Origin: Methanobrevibacter arboriphilus JCM 13429 = DSM 1125
GTDB lineage: Archaea > Methanobacteriota > Methanobacteria > Methanobacteriales > Methanobacteriaceae
DNA: 64,000 nt
Direction: 5' to 3'
Assembly (NCBI RefSeq): GCF_002072215.1
Contig: NZ_JXMW01000006.1
Span: 62,001 to 126,000, forward strand
Shown: positions 19,677 through 30,312 of the stretch, piece by piece
How the letters are laid out: each line of letters opens with the position of its first letter
Position numbering within the stretch: position 1 is the first letter of the stretch
Notes under the pieces: model-generated
Seen by the model: only the letters and a program-made list of their open reading frames with translations
Database searches by the model: none
What the model was told of the DNA's origin: nothing
Made by a program: the position numbers and the translations under genes

Positions 19677-21041
19677 ATGAAAAAAATGAAAAATTACAAA
19701 GTAGCTGTTGTAGGTGGAGGTCCAGCAGGAATGATAGCTGCAATATCAGCTGCTCAAGAAATTAAAACTCCTTACAAAGTTGTATTAATTGAAAAAAATG
19801 AGACATTAGGTAAAAAACTGCTTTTAACTGGTGGTGGGAGATGTAATATAACAAATCTCTCTCCAATGAAAAAATTAATAAATCAATTTAGAAAAGAAGA
19901 TAAATTATTTCTTAAGCACAGTATCTACAATTTAAATAATCATGATTTATTAAATATATTTAAAAATAAAGGATTAGAATTTAAAGAAGAAGAAAATGGA
20001 AGATGTTTCCCAATAACTGAAGATTCAAACTCAGTTTTATCAATCTTAAAAGAATATTTAGAAGAATTGAATGTTGATGTTTTATTAAATTTTCATGTGA
20101 AATCTATAATTAAAAAAAAAAATGAAAAATTAAAAATAAAAGTAAATGAAAAAGTAAATGAAATAGAAGAAAAAAACAATTTATTTCTCATTAACACAAA
20201 CAAAAAAGATATTTACTGTGAAAAAGTGATATTAGCTACAGGAGGAAAAAGTTATCCACATACAGGTTCAAATGGTGAAGGATATGATTTAGCTACTAAT
20301 CTTGGACATTCTATATCCCAATTAAGACCTGGAGCAACACCATTAGAAATAAATGACCCTTATCTTAATAAACTTTCTGGAATAACACTAGAAAATGTTG
20401 AAATTTCATATAAAATTAATGATAATTCGACTATTGAAAAAGGTAAAGTTGTTAAAGTAAGAGGAAATATCTTAATAACTCACTCTGGATTATCAGGACC
20501 TGGAATTTTAGATATTAGTAATCATATATCTTTAGATAATCAATGCGAATACTGTGAACTTAAATTAAACGGTATTTATATTGAAGTTGATTTGGTTCCT
20601 AATATTAATGAAGAAAAGCTAAATGAAATGATAATAAAAGATTCATCAACAAATGGAAAAACAATGATAAAAAATTATCTCAAGATTTATCTAAAGAATA
20701 GATTTATAGACTTCTTCTTAAACAAATCACAAGTAAGTGGAAATAAAACACTTAGTAATATGACTAAAAAGGATAAAAAAGCTATTATTAATACTTTAAA
20801 ACATTTCAAAGTTGAAATAAATAGTATGAATAAAAAAGCATCGATGATTACCTGTGGAGGAATCAAAATTAACGAGATAAATCCAAAAACTATGGAATCA
20901 AAAATAAGTGGAGTTAATGGACTTTATTTTGCAGGGGAAATTCTTGAAAGTTATGGGCCTACAGGAGGATATAATCTACAAATCGCATTTTCAACAGGTT
21001 ATCTAGCTGGAAAATCTGCAGGAGAGTCAGTTATCCAATAA
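19677..21041 (+). CDS. HI0933/BaiN-family flavoprotein (NAD(P)/FAD-dependent oxidoreductase)
   Basis: About 454 residues. The N-terminus has an FAD-binding motif VAVVGGGPAGMIAAISAA followed by LIEKNETLGKKLLLTGGGRCNIT, the diagnostic HI0933 signature. Later come a second glycine-rich block VILATGGKSYPHTGSNGEGYDLA and the C-terminal FAD contact GLYFAGEILESYGPTGGYNLQIAFSTGYLAG. Family members include BaiN and RdsA; most are uncharacterised, and the substrate here is unknown. ATG 19677 is chosen over TTG 19647 because the conserved flavin motif then begins close to the start and AGTGA lies just upstream. The gene stands alone. Confidence 0.85.
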   Translation: MKKMKNYKVAVVGGGPAGMIAAISAAQEIKTPYKVVLIEKNETLGKKLLLTGGGRCNITNLSPMKKLINQFRKEDKLFLKHSIYNLNNHDLLNIFKNKGLEFKEEENGRCFPITEDSNSVLSILKEYLEELNVDVLLNFHVKSIIKKKNEKLKIKVNEKVNEIEEKNNLFLINTNKKDIYCEKVILATGGKSYPHTGSNGEGYDLATNLGHSISQLRPGATPLEINDPYLNKLSGITLENVEISYKINDNSTIEKGKVVKVRGNILITHSGLSGPGILDISNHISLDNQCEYCELKLNGIYIEVDLVPNINEEKLNEMIIKDSSTNGKTMIKNYLKIYLKNRFIDFFLNKSQVSGNKTLSNMTKKDKKAIINTLKHFKVEINSMNKKASMITCGGIKINEINPKTMESKISGVNGLYFAGEILESYGPTGGYNLQIAFSTGYLAGKSAGESVIQ

Positions 21042-21156
21042 AAAAACATGCATTAAAAATTAGATAAGAACTAAAAATAAAAAAAATAATAAAGAAAAAA
21101 TTCTAAAAAGTCCAAAATGGTTTTAAAAATGTTTAAAAAGGTTTAAAAAAGTTTAT

Positions 21157-21918
21157 TTAAATTCCAAAAACATTTTTAGCGCTTTTTTCAGTTATTTTAT
21201 CAATATTATCAACCGATTCTCCTTTAATTTCAGCTAATTTCGAAGCAACATACAAAACATTAGATGGTTCATTTCTATCTTCCCTATTTGGAGCAAGATA
21301 AGGACTATCAGTTTCAGTTAAGATGTTTTCAATTGGTATTTCTTTAAACAAGTCTTGATGGTGTTTTGAATAACAAATCATGGTTGAAATTGATGTATAA
21401 TAACCTTCATCAATCAATTTTTTAGCTGTTTTTAAACTACCACTATAACAATGAAATATAACACTAGGAATATCATCATATTCTTTCACTATATTAAATG
21501 CTTTTCTTTCACAATCCCTAGCATGTATAAGAAGAGGTTTTTTATATTCATTAGCTAATTCTATAAATTTTTTAAATGTTTCAGCTTGTTTAGCTCTTTC
21601 AGATTTATCTTTAACATAAAAATAATCCATACCCACCTCACCAATGGCCAGTATTTCACCCATATGTTTTTTCATTTGATCAATAGACATATTTAAATCT
21701 TTATCACTAATCTGTCCAGAACTAACTGGATGGAAACCAAAAGTAGGGTAAATAAAATTAGGATTTTGTTTTGAAAGATTTAAAGCTCTTTCATTTCCTT
21801 CAATACTAGTTCCAGAGTTTATAATTGCAGAAAGCTTTTCCTTAGCTCTTTTAATTATTTCTTCCCTATCATTATTAAATTGCTCAAAATCAACATGACA
21901 ATGTATATCTATCATCAA
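21157..21918 (-). CDS. tatD: TatD-family metal-dependent hydrolase
   Basis: 253 residues, TIM-barrel amidohydrolase. Metal ligands are visible as IDIHCHVDF (HxH), GEVGMDYFY (Glu), LLIHARDC (His), VIFHCYSG (His) and TETDSPYLAP (Asp). Bacterial and eukaryotic relatives are 3'-5' exonucleases or D-aminoacyl-tRNA deacylases. uppS lies 30 bases upstream in the same direction, so the two are probably co-transcribed, although no functional link is obvious. Confidence 0.88.
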   Translation of the reverse strand: MMIDIHCHVDFEQFNNDREEIIKRAKEKLSAIINSGTSIEGNERALNLSKQNPNFIYPTFGFHPVSSGQISDKDLNMSIDQMKKHMGEILAIGEVGMDYFYVKDKSERAKQAETFKKFIELANEYKKPLLIHARDCERKAFNIVKEYDDIPSVIFHCYSGSLKTAKKLIDEGYYTSISTMICYSKHHQDLFKEIPIENILTETDSPYLAPNREDRNEPSNVLYVASKLAEIKGESVDNIDKITEKSAKNVFGI

Positions 21919-21948
21919 AATTCCTCAATAAATGATTTAAAAATTTAT

Positions 21949-22716
21949 TTAAGTTCCATATCTCCTTTCTCTTTGTTGATAGTCACGAATAGCTCTTAAA
22001 AAGTCAACTTTCCTAAGTTCAGGCCATAAACTATCACAAAAGTACAATTCAGAATATGAAGACTGCCATAAAAGAAATCCACTTAAACGTTCTTCTCCAC
22101 TTGTACGAATAATTAAATTAGGATCTTCCAACCCTGCAGTATACAAATTATTGCTAACTGCTTTCTCATCAATCTCGTCTCTAGTGATTTTTCCTTCTTC
22201 AACTTCTTTAACTATTTTTTTTATTGCATCAACTATTTCAAGTCTACCATCATAACCAATAGCTAAATTAAAAAGTTTTTTATTATAATGTGAAGTAGAT
22301 TCTTCAGCTTCCAGTATTGCTTCTCTTACATTTTCTGGTAAAAGATCAAGTCTTCCTACTACTTTAACTTTTACTTCATTATTATGAATCTTTTCATGAG
22401 CAACAATTCTTTTAAAGTTTTTTACAAAAAGATTCATCAAACCTTCAACTTCTTCGGCTGGTCTATTAAAATTTTCTGTGGAAAATGCATAAGCAGTTAC
22501 AATTTCAATTCCAAGATCAATACTCCAATCAAGAACTTTTTCTAATGTGTCAACACCAATTTCATGACCTTTAATAACATTTATATTACCTTGTACTCTA
22601 GAGTACCTTCTATTACCATCCATAATTATAGCTATATGTTTAGGCATACTATTAGGATCAAGTCCTTTGGATATATACCATTCGTAAAGTTGATATATTG
22701 GTTTCATCAATTCCAT
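21949..22716 (-). CDS. uppS: cis-Prenyltransferase (undecaprenyl-diphosphate synthase family)
   Basis: Builds the long cis-polyprenyl diphosphate used as lipid carrier for pseudomurein and N-glycan assembly. The protein has [14 protein letters not shown] with the catalytic Asp (~25-38), [36 protein letters not shown], and the closing [21 protein letters not shown]...[16 protein letters not shown] 22716 (MELMKP) lies seven bases past GAAAGGG; an upstream TTG at 22734 is less likely. About 256 residues, normal for the family. In this methanogen the product most likely feeds pseudomurein synthesis, the substrate of the autolysins at 30-35 kb. Confidence 0.93.
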   Translation of the reverse strand: MELMKPIYQLYEWYISKGLDPNSMPKHIAIIMDGNRRYSRVQGNINVIKGHEIGVDTLEKVLDWSIDLGIEIVTAYAFSTENFNRPAEEVEGLMNLFVKNFKRIVAHEKIHNNEVKVKVVGRLDLLPENVREAILEAEESTSHYNKKLFNLAIGYDGRLEIVDAIKKIVKEVEEGKITRDEIDEKAVSNNLYTAGLEDPNLIIRTSGEERLSGFLLWQSSYSELYFCDSLWPELRKVDFLRAIRDYQQRERRYGT

Positions 22717-23322
22717 AATTTTTCCCTTTCTCAATACAAATTATCAATAAAAAGATAATATTCAAAATTTTAGACTAATTTAGTAACAATAATTATATTA
22801 ATAGTTTTATAAAGATTAATAGTTTATAAAGATTTTAGATTAAATTTTAGAAATATTAATAAAATGACTAATAAAATAATTAAAAACATGATTAATAAAA
22901 TAATTAATAATATAATTAATTAGCTCTATTCTAAAATAAAATTAATTTTGAAAATAAAATTTATTTATAAAGACTTTATACTATATATCTACATTTTATA
23001 TATTAATCTTAACCTATTATTAATTTTATGTATTAATCTTACATCTTAATTATTAATTTTATAACTGATTTATTTGTATAAATGATTTATTAATTTTATA
23101 TACTAATTTTAGATTATATAATTTATAATAATTCTAGATTAATTATTATATATTAAAATTAAATTAATAATATTGTATATTTATAAAATTAATTATTTAT
23201 AAAATTAAGTATTTATAAAATAGGTATTTATAATAATTATTTATAAGAAATATTATAATTATTTATAACAAATATATAATAATTATTAATAATATGCATT
23301 TATATAAGCATGAAGTTAAATA
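22717..23322. other. Intergenic region, no gene seen
   Basis: 606 bases of extremely AT-rich DNA made of ATTAATAAAATAATTA- and ATTTATAAAATTAA-type elements. It carries the uppS-tatD promoter at its left end. No ORF is supported. Confidence 0.5.
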
Positions 23323-24171
23323 TTATTTATTAGCTAAATTATATGCAAAGGTTAATGCTCTTATATATCCTTCTTCTGATTGATCACGGCTTGTATCAAT
23401 GAATATTTTTTCACTACCCAAAGCTATAGCACCAAAACTCTCCCATGAATTGATTAAAACAAGTGTCCTAAATATTAGATTCCCCGTAATTCCATCAGGA
23501 GCAATAATTATATTATTTTTATCAGCAATAGCTTTTTCTATTAGAATATAATAGTTTTTCATGGATAATTTGTTTAAATTTGTAGATATATTCTTTAAAT
23601 CATTTTTCGAAGAATTAAAACTAAAAAAGGCAGCATAATCAGGGTTTAATTCTTTATCTGAAAAAAAATCATTTATTTTCTTTACTAAAATTTCACTATC
23701 TTTAATTGATCTATCAATTTCAGGGCTTCTTCCAAAATCTTCTTTTCTTCCACCGGCCAAAACAGCAATTTTAGGGGTTTTATTTAATTTTAACATAAAT
23801 TTAACTGATTGAAGAATTAATTGAAATTTTTCATCAATAGTATTTCCCTCATCAATTCCAACAGGTCCAAGCAAAAATCCATTATAATTTAAATCAATAT
23901 TATCCCTAATATCTTCATGTATTCCATTGTTGAATCTTATAAAACTTGCTCTATTAACTGGCATCCCTTTATTTAGATCTTTAGTGTTTTTCAATATCTT
24001 TGAAGATTTTAAAGAACCTCTAACAACAGCATCAATAGTATTATCTTCCATAGCAAAAATTAGTTCTTCATCAGAATAAGCTAATTCTATTTCTATATCC
24101 TCATTAATTAATGCCTTTTGTGCCAAAATAACATTTTTATTTTCACCACAACCTACCACAATTTTTACCAT
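23323..24171 (-). CDS. mtxX: Methanogenesis marker protein MtxX
   Basis: 282 residues from the ATG at 24171 (MVKIVVGCGENKN), which lies behind GGTAGGT; a TTG twelve bases earlier is also in frame. The protein belongs to the MtxX family, found in methanogens and related to the phosphate acetyl/butyryltransferase fold. Motifs include VVRGSLKSSKIL (~52-63), KIAVLAGGRKEDFGRSPEIDRSI (about 150-172) and IIAPDGITGNLIFRTLVLI (~225-243). It was once labelled a methyltransferase subunit because of its place beside mtr genes elsewhere; its activity is not established. Here it stands alone, downstream of no methanogenesis gene. Confidence 0.88.
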   Translation of the reverse strand: MVKIVVGCGENKNVILAQKALINEDIEIELAYSDEELIFAMEDNTIDAVVRGSLKSSKILKNTKDLNKGMPVNRASFIRFNNGIHEDIRDNIDLNYNGFLLGPVGIDEGNTIDEKFQLILQSVKFMLKLNKTPKIAVLAGGRKEDFGRSPEIDRSIKDSEILVKKINDFFSDKELNPDYAAFFSFNSSKNDLKNISTNLNKLSMKNYYILIEKAIADKNNIIIAPDGITGNLIFRTLVLINSWESFGAIALGSEKIFIDTSRDQSEEGYIRALTFAYNLANK

Positions 24172-24818
24172 ATAACCTACCAAAACTTTTAATGTATAAA
24201 TTTTACTGTATAAATTATATATTTGTATTATAATTATTATATTTTTATAGATATAGTTTTTATTAAATATAATACTTATTTAAATAATTATAATAATTTT
24301 ATTTAAAATTTTTTTAATAATAAGAATTTATAATATTTTTAATAATATTGTTTAATTAATATGGTATAATTAAATGTAGTTTTTAATATTTTAATAATAT
24401 TCTAATAATATTTTAATAATATTTTAATAATGTTTTTAATATATAGAAAAGATTATATAGAAAAAAGGTATTTCATAGAAAAGATTATATTTAATGAAGA
24501 CATATATTATATAGATTAAGTAATGAAAATATCATTATTTTTTCATAATTAACTACTTTTTAAGATAGTTTATTTTTAGAAATAATAGGAAAAAATATGT
24601 TATTTATCCTATAAAAAACAATTTTTTATAATAGTTAATAAAACTATTTAAAATAATTAAAAGTGTATATTGCTCCTATATAAGTAATATATAACTATAT
24701 AATTATATTATCTCTAATTATGATAAAATTGTTAAAATAAATTAAAAATAAAAAAATAAACGAAAACTAAAAAATAAAAAGCAATTTTTAAATTTACTAT
24801 TTTGGGAAGGGATAAAAC
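24172..24818. other. Divergent intergenic region
   Basis: 647 bases between mtxX and the DUF4012-like gene, AT-rich, with TTTTAATAATATT repeats (24300-24440). A TATA-like run (TATATAACTATATAATTATATTA, within about 24688-24711) probably drives the plus-strand gene. Nothing else is recognised. Confidence 0.45.
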
Positions 24819-25535
24819 ATGGAAAGAAAAAATAAACTTATAATTGCAATTACAATAGTAGCTGCAATTGGAATACTTGCTGTTGTTTGGGGAACATTTT
24901 TAGGAGGCCCTGACTTATCTCAAGGAGATAAGAGCATTTTAGTGTTAGCTGTTGATGAAAGTGAATCAAGACCAGGTATGGGTGCTGTAGATATGGCATT
25001 TGTTGTAGACTTGAAAAATGGAAGTATATCTAATTATACACCAATTTATCCAGGTGGTAAAGCTCATCCAACACAACCTGAACCTGCAGAAGCACAATCA
25101 CAGGGAGCTGGATCTAAACTTTTACTTCATGATTCATTATGGGATACTAACACTCAACAAGGAATGGAATATGCAAAAGAAATTGTTGAAGCTAATACAA
25201 ATATGACACCTGATGCTGTAGTAGCAATAAATACTGAAGCACTAGATGCAGTTATACAGGCTGCAGGCCCTATAAAAGTTGATGGGCAAGAAACAAATAT
25301 TAGTGCAATAGATCTTGTACGAGAAAACGATGAATTACATGGAGGATCCATGAGCAGAGGAGAAGCTGTGATGGCACTTGCTTCAGCACTTTCAACTGCT
25401 GCAAATAATCCAGATAAACGGAATGCTATGGTTCAAGCTGCTTTAGATCAGTATTCTAAAGGTAATATTGTGATGATTCCACAAGGATCATTTGTTGGCT
25501 TAATGGCTTCTAAAGGATTAGGATCTGTTTTATAA
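24819..25535 (+). CDS. Membrane-anchored DUF4012-like protein
   Basis: 238 residues: one N-terminal membrane helix (LIIAITIVAAIGILAVVWGTFL, ~7-28) and an extracytoplasmic domain. The domain opens with KSILVLAVDESESRPGMGAVDMAFVVDLKNG and has DAVVAINTEALDAVIQAAGPIKVDGQ (~131-156), which is the DUF4012 core. The family is loosely related to LytR-CpsA-Psr-type wall enzymes, but its activity is unproven. The base composition is richer in GC than its surroundings, as in other conserved genes here. Start ATG behind AGGGAT is clear. A good terminator follows directly. Probably monocistronic and surface-acting. Confidence 0.75.
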   Translation: MERKNKLIIAITIVAAIGILAVVWGTFLGGPDLSQGDKSILVLAVDESESRPGMGAVDMAFVVDLKNGSISNYTPIYPGGKAHPTQPEPAEAQSQGAGSKLLLHDSLWDTNTQQGMEYAKEIVEANTNMTPDAVVAINTEALDAVIQAAGPIKVDGQETNISAIDLVRENDELHGGSMSRGEAVMALASALSTAANNPDKRNAMVQAALDQYSKGNIVMIPQGSFVGLMASKGLGSVL

Positions 25536-25536
25536 T

Positions 25537-25575
25537 AATTAGACTAATTATAGTCTAATTTTCTATTTTTTAATC
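25537..25575 (+). terminator. Hairpin terminator after the DUF4012-like gene
   Basis: A perfect nine-base stem (AATTAGACT at 25537-25545, AGTCTAATT at 25552-25560) with a six-base loop, followed by TTCTATTTTTT. It begins two bases after the stop codon. Confidence 0.75.
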
Positions 25576-26121
25576 TTTAATTATTTTTTTTAGTCTTTAA
25601 TTATAATTTATATTTATTAATTTCTAATTTTGTCTAATTTTAATCATATTTATTCTTTAATTTTATTATCATTAATTTTGTTCATATAATTTATATTTAT
25701 TATTTTTGAGATGATTCAGTTTTAAATATTATTTTTAATACAATTTTAGCTAATTATACCTAATACTGCTTTTAGTCAATTTTATCTTTATAATATTAAA
25801 AATAAAAACAAAAATTAAAGCCAAAAATTAAAAATAAAAATTAAAAATAAAAGTTAAAAATAAAAAAGTAAATCTAAAAGTGAAGAATAGAAAAGTAGAA
25901 AATAAAGTATCTAAAAATAAGATATTCTATAGAAAATAAAACTAAATATAATAAACTTAAAAAAAATAAAGATAGTAAGATTGAAATATTAAAATTAAAG
26001 ATAGTAAAATTAAAGATAATAAAATTAAAGATAATAAAATTAATGATAATAAAATTAAAGATTAATAACTAAATTAATTCTCAAAATGAAAATAAAATAA
26101 AAGAAATGAAAAAAATATTTT
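25576..26121. repeat. Intergenic repeats between convergent genes
   Basis: 546 bases. From about 25795 to 26070 it consists of degenerate tandem units based on AAAATTAAAGATAATA and AAATAAAAATTAAAAATAAA. No coding potential was seen. Confidence 0.6.
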
Positions 26122-27384
26122 CTATTTCCAAGCAATTTTTAGGGAATCCTCAATAGCAATTAATAATTTTTCTATGTCTTCATTACTATGAGAAGAGGAT
26201 AAAAAATTACATTCAAACTGACTCGGAGGTATAAAAATACCATTATCCAACAATTCATGGAAATATATAGAAAATCTTTCGATATCTGATTTTTTAGCTA
26301 TTTCATAATTTGTTACTTTATCCCTATTAAAATATATTTGAAACATTGAGGCTAAACCAACAGTCTGGATGTTTAAATCTAAATTATCAACAATTTCAGA
26401 TATTTGATTTCTTAAATAATTTCCTTTTTTATTTAAATTCTTGTAAAAATCTTGATCAAGTTTATTCAATGTAGAAATACCAGCTTTTACTGATATAGGA
26501 TTTCCATTAAATGTTCCAGCTTGATAAACATTTCCTTCAGGAGCTATCATTTCCATTATCTCATGTTTTCCTGCAAATGCACCCATAGGAAATCCTCCTC
26601 CAATAATTTTGCCCATAGTGACAAGATCAGGTGTAATTGAATAATAAGTCTGAGCTCCTCCACTTGAAAGTCTAAAACCAGTGATAACCTCATCAAAAAT
26701 AAGGAGTATATTATTTTCTTCAGTAATTTCTCTTAAAAACTCTAAATATCCATTATTTGGTTCAACACAACCAATATTACCCATTACAGGTTCTACTATT
26801 ACTGCAGCTATATTATCTTTTTCATCAACGATGAGTTTTTTTAAAGCATCTTCATCATTATAAGGACATGTTAAAGTATTTTTCGTAGTATCTTCTGGAA
26901 TTCCAAGAGAATCAGGAAGAGCTGCTGCTCCAGATCCAGATTTCACCAAAACATAATCATGAGCGCCGTGATAGCTACCTTCAAATTTAACTATCTTATT
27001 TTTACCATTAAAACCTCTAGCTAAACGTATTGCACTCATTGTAGCTTCTGTTCCAGAATTTACAAATCTTATCATTTCAGCACAAGGTACTCTATCAATA
27101 ACCATTTTTGCTAATTTTATCTCGTTTTCAGTTGGTGCTCCATAAGCAGTTCCAATACTCGCTTGACTGCAAACATTATCAATTACATTAGAGTCAGAAT
27201 GACCTAAAATTAAAGGCCCATATCCCAAACAACAATCAATATATTCATTACCTTCAACATCCCAAATTTTAGATCCTTTAGCTTTTTCTATAAAAACAGG
27301 ATATGGCTTAAATGCACGTACTGGAGAATTAACTCCCCCAGGAAAATATCTTTTTGATTCATTGAATAAATCTTTTGAATTCAT
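26122..27384 (-). CDS. hemL: Glutamate-1-semialdehyde 2,1-aminomutase
   Basis: PLP enzyme that turns glutamate-1-semialdehyde into 5-aminolevulinate, the first committed precursor of cobamides, F430 and other tetrapyrroles. 420 residues. Signatures: [31 protein letters not shown] (PLP phosphate), [12 protein letters not shown] (Asp/Val-Ile to the cofactor) and [16 protein letters not shown] with the Schiff-base lysine. Upstream in the same direction, 128 bases away, is the cobalamin gene cbiC, so the pair may form a tetrapyrrole transcription unit, though the gap could hold a second promoter. Confidence 0.95.
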   Translation of the reverse strand: MNSKDLFNESKRYFPGGVNSPVRAFKPYPVFIEKAKGSKIWDVEGNEYIDCCLGYGPLILGHSDSNVIDNVCSQASIGTAYGAPTENEIKLAKMVIDRVPCAEMIRFVNSGTEATMSAIRLARGFNGKNKIVKFEGSYHGAHDYVLVKSGSGAAALPDSLGIPEDTTKNTLTCPYNDEDALKKLIVDEKDNIAAVIVEPVMGNIGCVEPNNGYLEFLREITEENNILLIFDEVITGFRLSSGGAQTYYSITPDLVTMGKIIGGGFPMGAFAGKHEIMEMIAPEGNVYQAGTFNGNPISVKAGISTLNKLDQDFYKNLNKKGNYLRNQISEIVDNLDLNIQTVGLASMFQIYFNRDKVTNYEIAKKSDIERFSIYFHELLDNGIFIPPSQFECNFLSSSHSNEDIEKLLIAIEDSLKIAWK

Positions 27385-27512
27385 AATACATCACTAAATA
27401 CAATTTAATTAAATAATAAAAATTTTAATTCCATAATTAACAATATTATAAATAAATAATATTATAAATAATAAAAACCTTAATTTAACAATTAATTCAT
27501 AAGAATCATAAC

Positions 27513-28145
27513 TTATCTATTAATATTTTTCATGGTCTGAATTAAAGAATTAACACAAGCTACAGCTACAGGAGTTCCACCTTTTGGTCCTTTAGTAATA
27601 ATATTAGGTATTGAACTATTTTTAAGCTCTTCTTTTGAATCAGCTGCTCCAACAAATCCAACAGGCACTCCAACAATAGAAGAAACATCTAATTCATTAT
27701 TATTATATAATTCAATAGCTTTATAGAGCGCAGTTGGAGCATTTCCAACAACAATTATTCCCTTAAAGTCATTTTGAGCTGCAAATTCAATAGCAGCAGC
27801 AGCTCTTGTAATTTTTTTATCTTTAGCTATATCAACTACTTCACTGTTTTTAATAAAACACTCAACATTACCATCATATTGAGTAATTCCTGATTTAACC
27901 ATATTAATATCAGTTAAAATATCCTCATTATTTTTCAAAGCTTTTAAACTAGATTTAACAAAGTTAAAACTAATATAAACTAATTTTGCATATTCAGGAT
28001 CAGCAGTAGAGTGGACAATCCTTTCAACAATGTCTTTTTCCTCATTAGAAAGGTTTTTAATTTCTTCAGCAATTAAAGACCTTACAATTTCTCTACTTTT
28101 ATCAGCTATATCATAACCTTGCTTAGTTGATGCTCCCATAAACAT
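27513..28145 (-). CDS. cbiC: Cobalt-precorrin-8 methylmutase
   Basis: Moves the C-11 methyl group to C-12 in the corrin ring to give cobyrinate, part of cobamide synthesis needed by Mtr methyltransferase. 210 residues, usual for the family. Visible: STKQGYDIADKSREIVRSLI, the catalytic-site IVHSTADPEYAKLV with its histidine, MVKSGIT, and GVPVGFVGAADSKEEL...GPKGGTPVAVACVNSL. ATG 28145 follows GAGGT with five-base spacing. It lies upstream of hemL on the same strand. Confidence 0.94.
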   Translation of the reverse strand: MFMGASTKQGYDIADKSREIVRSLIAEEIKNLSNEEKDIVERIVHSTADPEYAKLVYISFNFVKSSLKALKNNEDILTDINMVKSGITQYDGNVECFIKNSEVVDIAKDKKITRAAAAIEFAAQNDFKGIIVVGNAPTALYKAIELYNNNELDVSSIVGVPVGFVGAADSKEELKNSSIPNIITKGPKGGTPVAVACVNSLIQTMKNINR

Positions 28146-28355
28146 ATTATACCTCTAATGATAATATAAACATTCATATAATAATTATAAGATTATAATA
28201 ACTATAAGGGATATAAATAGTTATAATGATTATAATGATATAATGATTACAATGGATATAAATAATTATAAATAATTAATTTTTATGAATTATTATAAAT
28301 TAATATAGATTAATATAACTTTTGGTTATAAATCAATAAATATTAATCATTTTTA

Positions 28356-28754
28356 TTATTTTTTATTATTTCTTAATGGTAGTAAATCTTTCTTCTTAAA
28401 AACTTCTTTAGCTGCAGAAATACCATTTATAGCTGCTGGAAATCCTGCATAAGCAGACATTTGCATTATGACTTCAACAATCTCCTCAGGAGTATTACCT
28501 ACATTAAGTGCAGCATTGATATGATTAGTTAACTGCCCCTTAGCAGTTCCTAAAGCAGTGAGTGCTGCGACTGTAGCTAATTCTCGGGTTTTCAAATCTA
28601 GTCCGTTTCTAGTATATATTTCAGAGTAAGGAAACTCAACTATAAATCTACCTAAGTCTGGAGCTATATCTTCTAATTCATCAAATAATCCATTGATAGC
28701 ATCTTTATTAGTTATTTTAAGAATTTCCATTCCTTTTTTATATCTATCTTCCAT
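28356..28754 (-). CDS. Carboxymuconolactone decarboxylase-family protein
   Basis: 132 residues, AhpD-like all-helical fold: [73 protein letters not shown]. The [15 protein letters not shown] block matches the family's conserved histidine region, but the CxxC pair of AhpD peroxidases is absent, so thiol peroxidase action is unlikely. The N-terminal segment, [12 protein letters not shown], is typical of gamma-CMD relatives. The role in a methanogen is unknown. It starts 210 bases from cbiC, reading the same way. Confidence 0.88.
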   Translation of the reverse strand: MEDRYKKGMEILKITNKDAINGLFDELEDIAPDLGRFIVEFPYSEIYTRNGLDLKTRELATVAALTALGTAKGQLTNHINAALNVGNTPEEIVEVIMQMSAYAGFPAAINGISAAKEVFKKKDLLPLRNNKK

Positions 28755-29202
28755 TAAATCACCGCCTTAATTTAAATATGTCTAAATTACATACTTATTA
28801 AAATAAATATTCTTTATTTATTTTTCCTTTATTTATTATTCAATTATTTATTATTCGAATATTTATTATTCAATTATTTTATTATTTCATATTATAGATT
28901 TCATTATTATAGATTATATAATTATATTTATTATACAATATTATTATACATATTAAATAATATAAATTTTTTAAAATAAAAAGATTTATAAAAATAAAAA
29001 GTTTTAAAATAAGAAAGTTTTTAAAAAAAGATTTTGAAAATTATAATGTTTTTAAAATAAAAATACTTCAAGATAAATAATTAAAATAAAAATACTTTAA
29101 GATAATATTAAAATAAAAATACTTTAAAATTAATTAAAATAAAAGTACTTTAAAATAATAATTAATAAAAAAGATAAATATATGAAAGACAAGTGTGAAA
29201 AC
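28755..29202. other. Divergent intergenic region with tandem repeat
   Basis: About 450 bases between the CMD gene and arfC. The left half is an ATTTATTATTCAATTATT repeat (28840-28880). The right half carries the four-copy repeat described separately. The arfC ribosome site AAGTGTGA lies at its right end. Confidence 0.5.
29054..29162. repeat. Four-copy ~27-bp tandem repeat upstream of arfC
   Basis: The unit AAAATAAAAATACTTTAAGA, extended by a variable AT tail to 26-29 bases, occurs four times in a row with small changes. It ends about 40 bases before the likely start codon, so it covers the promoter or leader of arfC. Confidence 0.7.
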
Positions 29203-29865
29203 ATGCAACCTTATGTGATACTAAATGCAGCTATGACACTTGATGGTAAAATAGCTACAAAAACAGGGAGTTCTGAAATATCTGGTCTGGAAGATTTAAA
29301 AAGGGTTCATGAACTTAGAAAAGAGGTCGATGGGATAATGGTTGGAATAAACACTGTTTTAATAGACGACCCTAGATTAACTGTTCATAAAATAACTTCT
29401 GAGAAATCAGATAATCCCATTAGAGTGGTTGTTGATAATAAAGCTAGAACACCTATTGAATCAAGAATATTGAATGATGATGCTTTAACAATCATAGCAG
29501 TTTCTAATAAAGTTGAAACAGATAACATAGTCTTTGAACGCTCAAAAGCCCTTGGTGAAAAAGCCGATGTATTCTATTCTAAAGACTCATCAGTGAACTT
29601 AAAAGAATTGATGAATTATCTCTACTCAAAAAAGATTAAAACATTAATGTTGGAAGGAGGATCTACTTTAAACTTTTCAATGCTAAGAGAAAACCTAATT
29701 GATGAAATAAGGGTTTGTGTAGCTCCAATGGTCGTTGGAGGCAAATATGCTAAAACATTGTTTGATGGAGATGGTTTTGATTTTATGAAAGAAGCCATTA
29801 ACCTTGAATTAAAAAATAGCTATCAATTAGGAAAGGATTTAGTACTGGAGTACAAAGTTCTGTGA
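29203..29865 (+). CDS. arfC: 2,5-Diamino-6-ribosylamino-pyrimidinone 5'-phosphate reductase
   Basis: Reduces the ribosyl side chain to ribityl in the archaeal riboflavin and F420 pathway, using NAD(P)H. 220 residues of RibD-C/DHFR-like fold: YVILNAAMTLDGKIATKTG, DGIMVGINTVLIDDPRLTVH (cofactor site), RVVVDNKARTP and LMLEGGSTLNFSMLRENLIDEIRVCVAPMVVGG. The bacterial deaminase domain is absent, as in archaeal and yeast Rib7 enzymes. ATG 29203 is preferred over 29182 because AAGTGTGA lies just before it and family members start MxPYVILN. Confidence 0.92.
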   Translation: MQPYVILNAAMTLDGKIATKTGSSEISGLEDLKRVHELRKEVDGIMVGINTVLIDDPRLTVHKITSEKSDNPIRVVVDNKARTPIESRILNDDALTIIAVSNKVETDNIVFERSKALGEKADVFYSKDSSVNLKELMNYLYSKKIKTLMLEGGSTLNFSMLRENLIDEIRVCVAPMVVGGKYAKTLFDGDGFDFMKEAINLELKNSYQLGKDLVLEYKVL

Positions 29866-30312
29866 TTTTATTCTAAAAAAAAAGGTTTATGTGCTTATTT
29901 CAATATATAAAAGTTTATAAGCTATAAATTCAATAATAGATATAACATTAAATTATTAAGTTAAATAGTTATATTCTAATTCAGAATGAATATTAGATTG
30001 GATATTTTTATTCCAATAGAATTCATTTTTAATTTTAGTTTTATATTACTATTAATGCATGACTCTACATCATAGTGATATATAGATAGAATATTTAATA
30101 TATAGATATAAAATATCCATATTTATTTAGTAAAATAGTATTAACTATTAATGAATTAATAATATAATTTATAAATTTATTGATAAAATATTATTAGTTT
30201 ATTAAGTGTTTTATGAATTACTAATTTAATTAACTTAATTTAATGGGTTATTCAGTTAATAAAGCTAGTAAAATAAAAACTAGTTATAGAGTCTAGAGGT
30301 GGAAGAATTAAA
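29866..30312. other. Intergenic region before the autolysin pair
   Basis: 447 AT-rich bases with AATATATAGATA-type repeats near 30090-30120. Promoter and ribosome site of the first autolysin (GAGGTGG, ~30295-30301) lie at the right end. No ORF or clear RNA structure was seen. Confidence 0.45.
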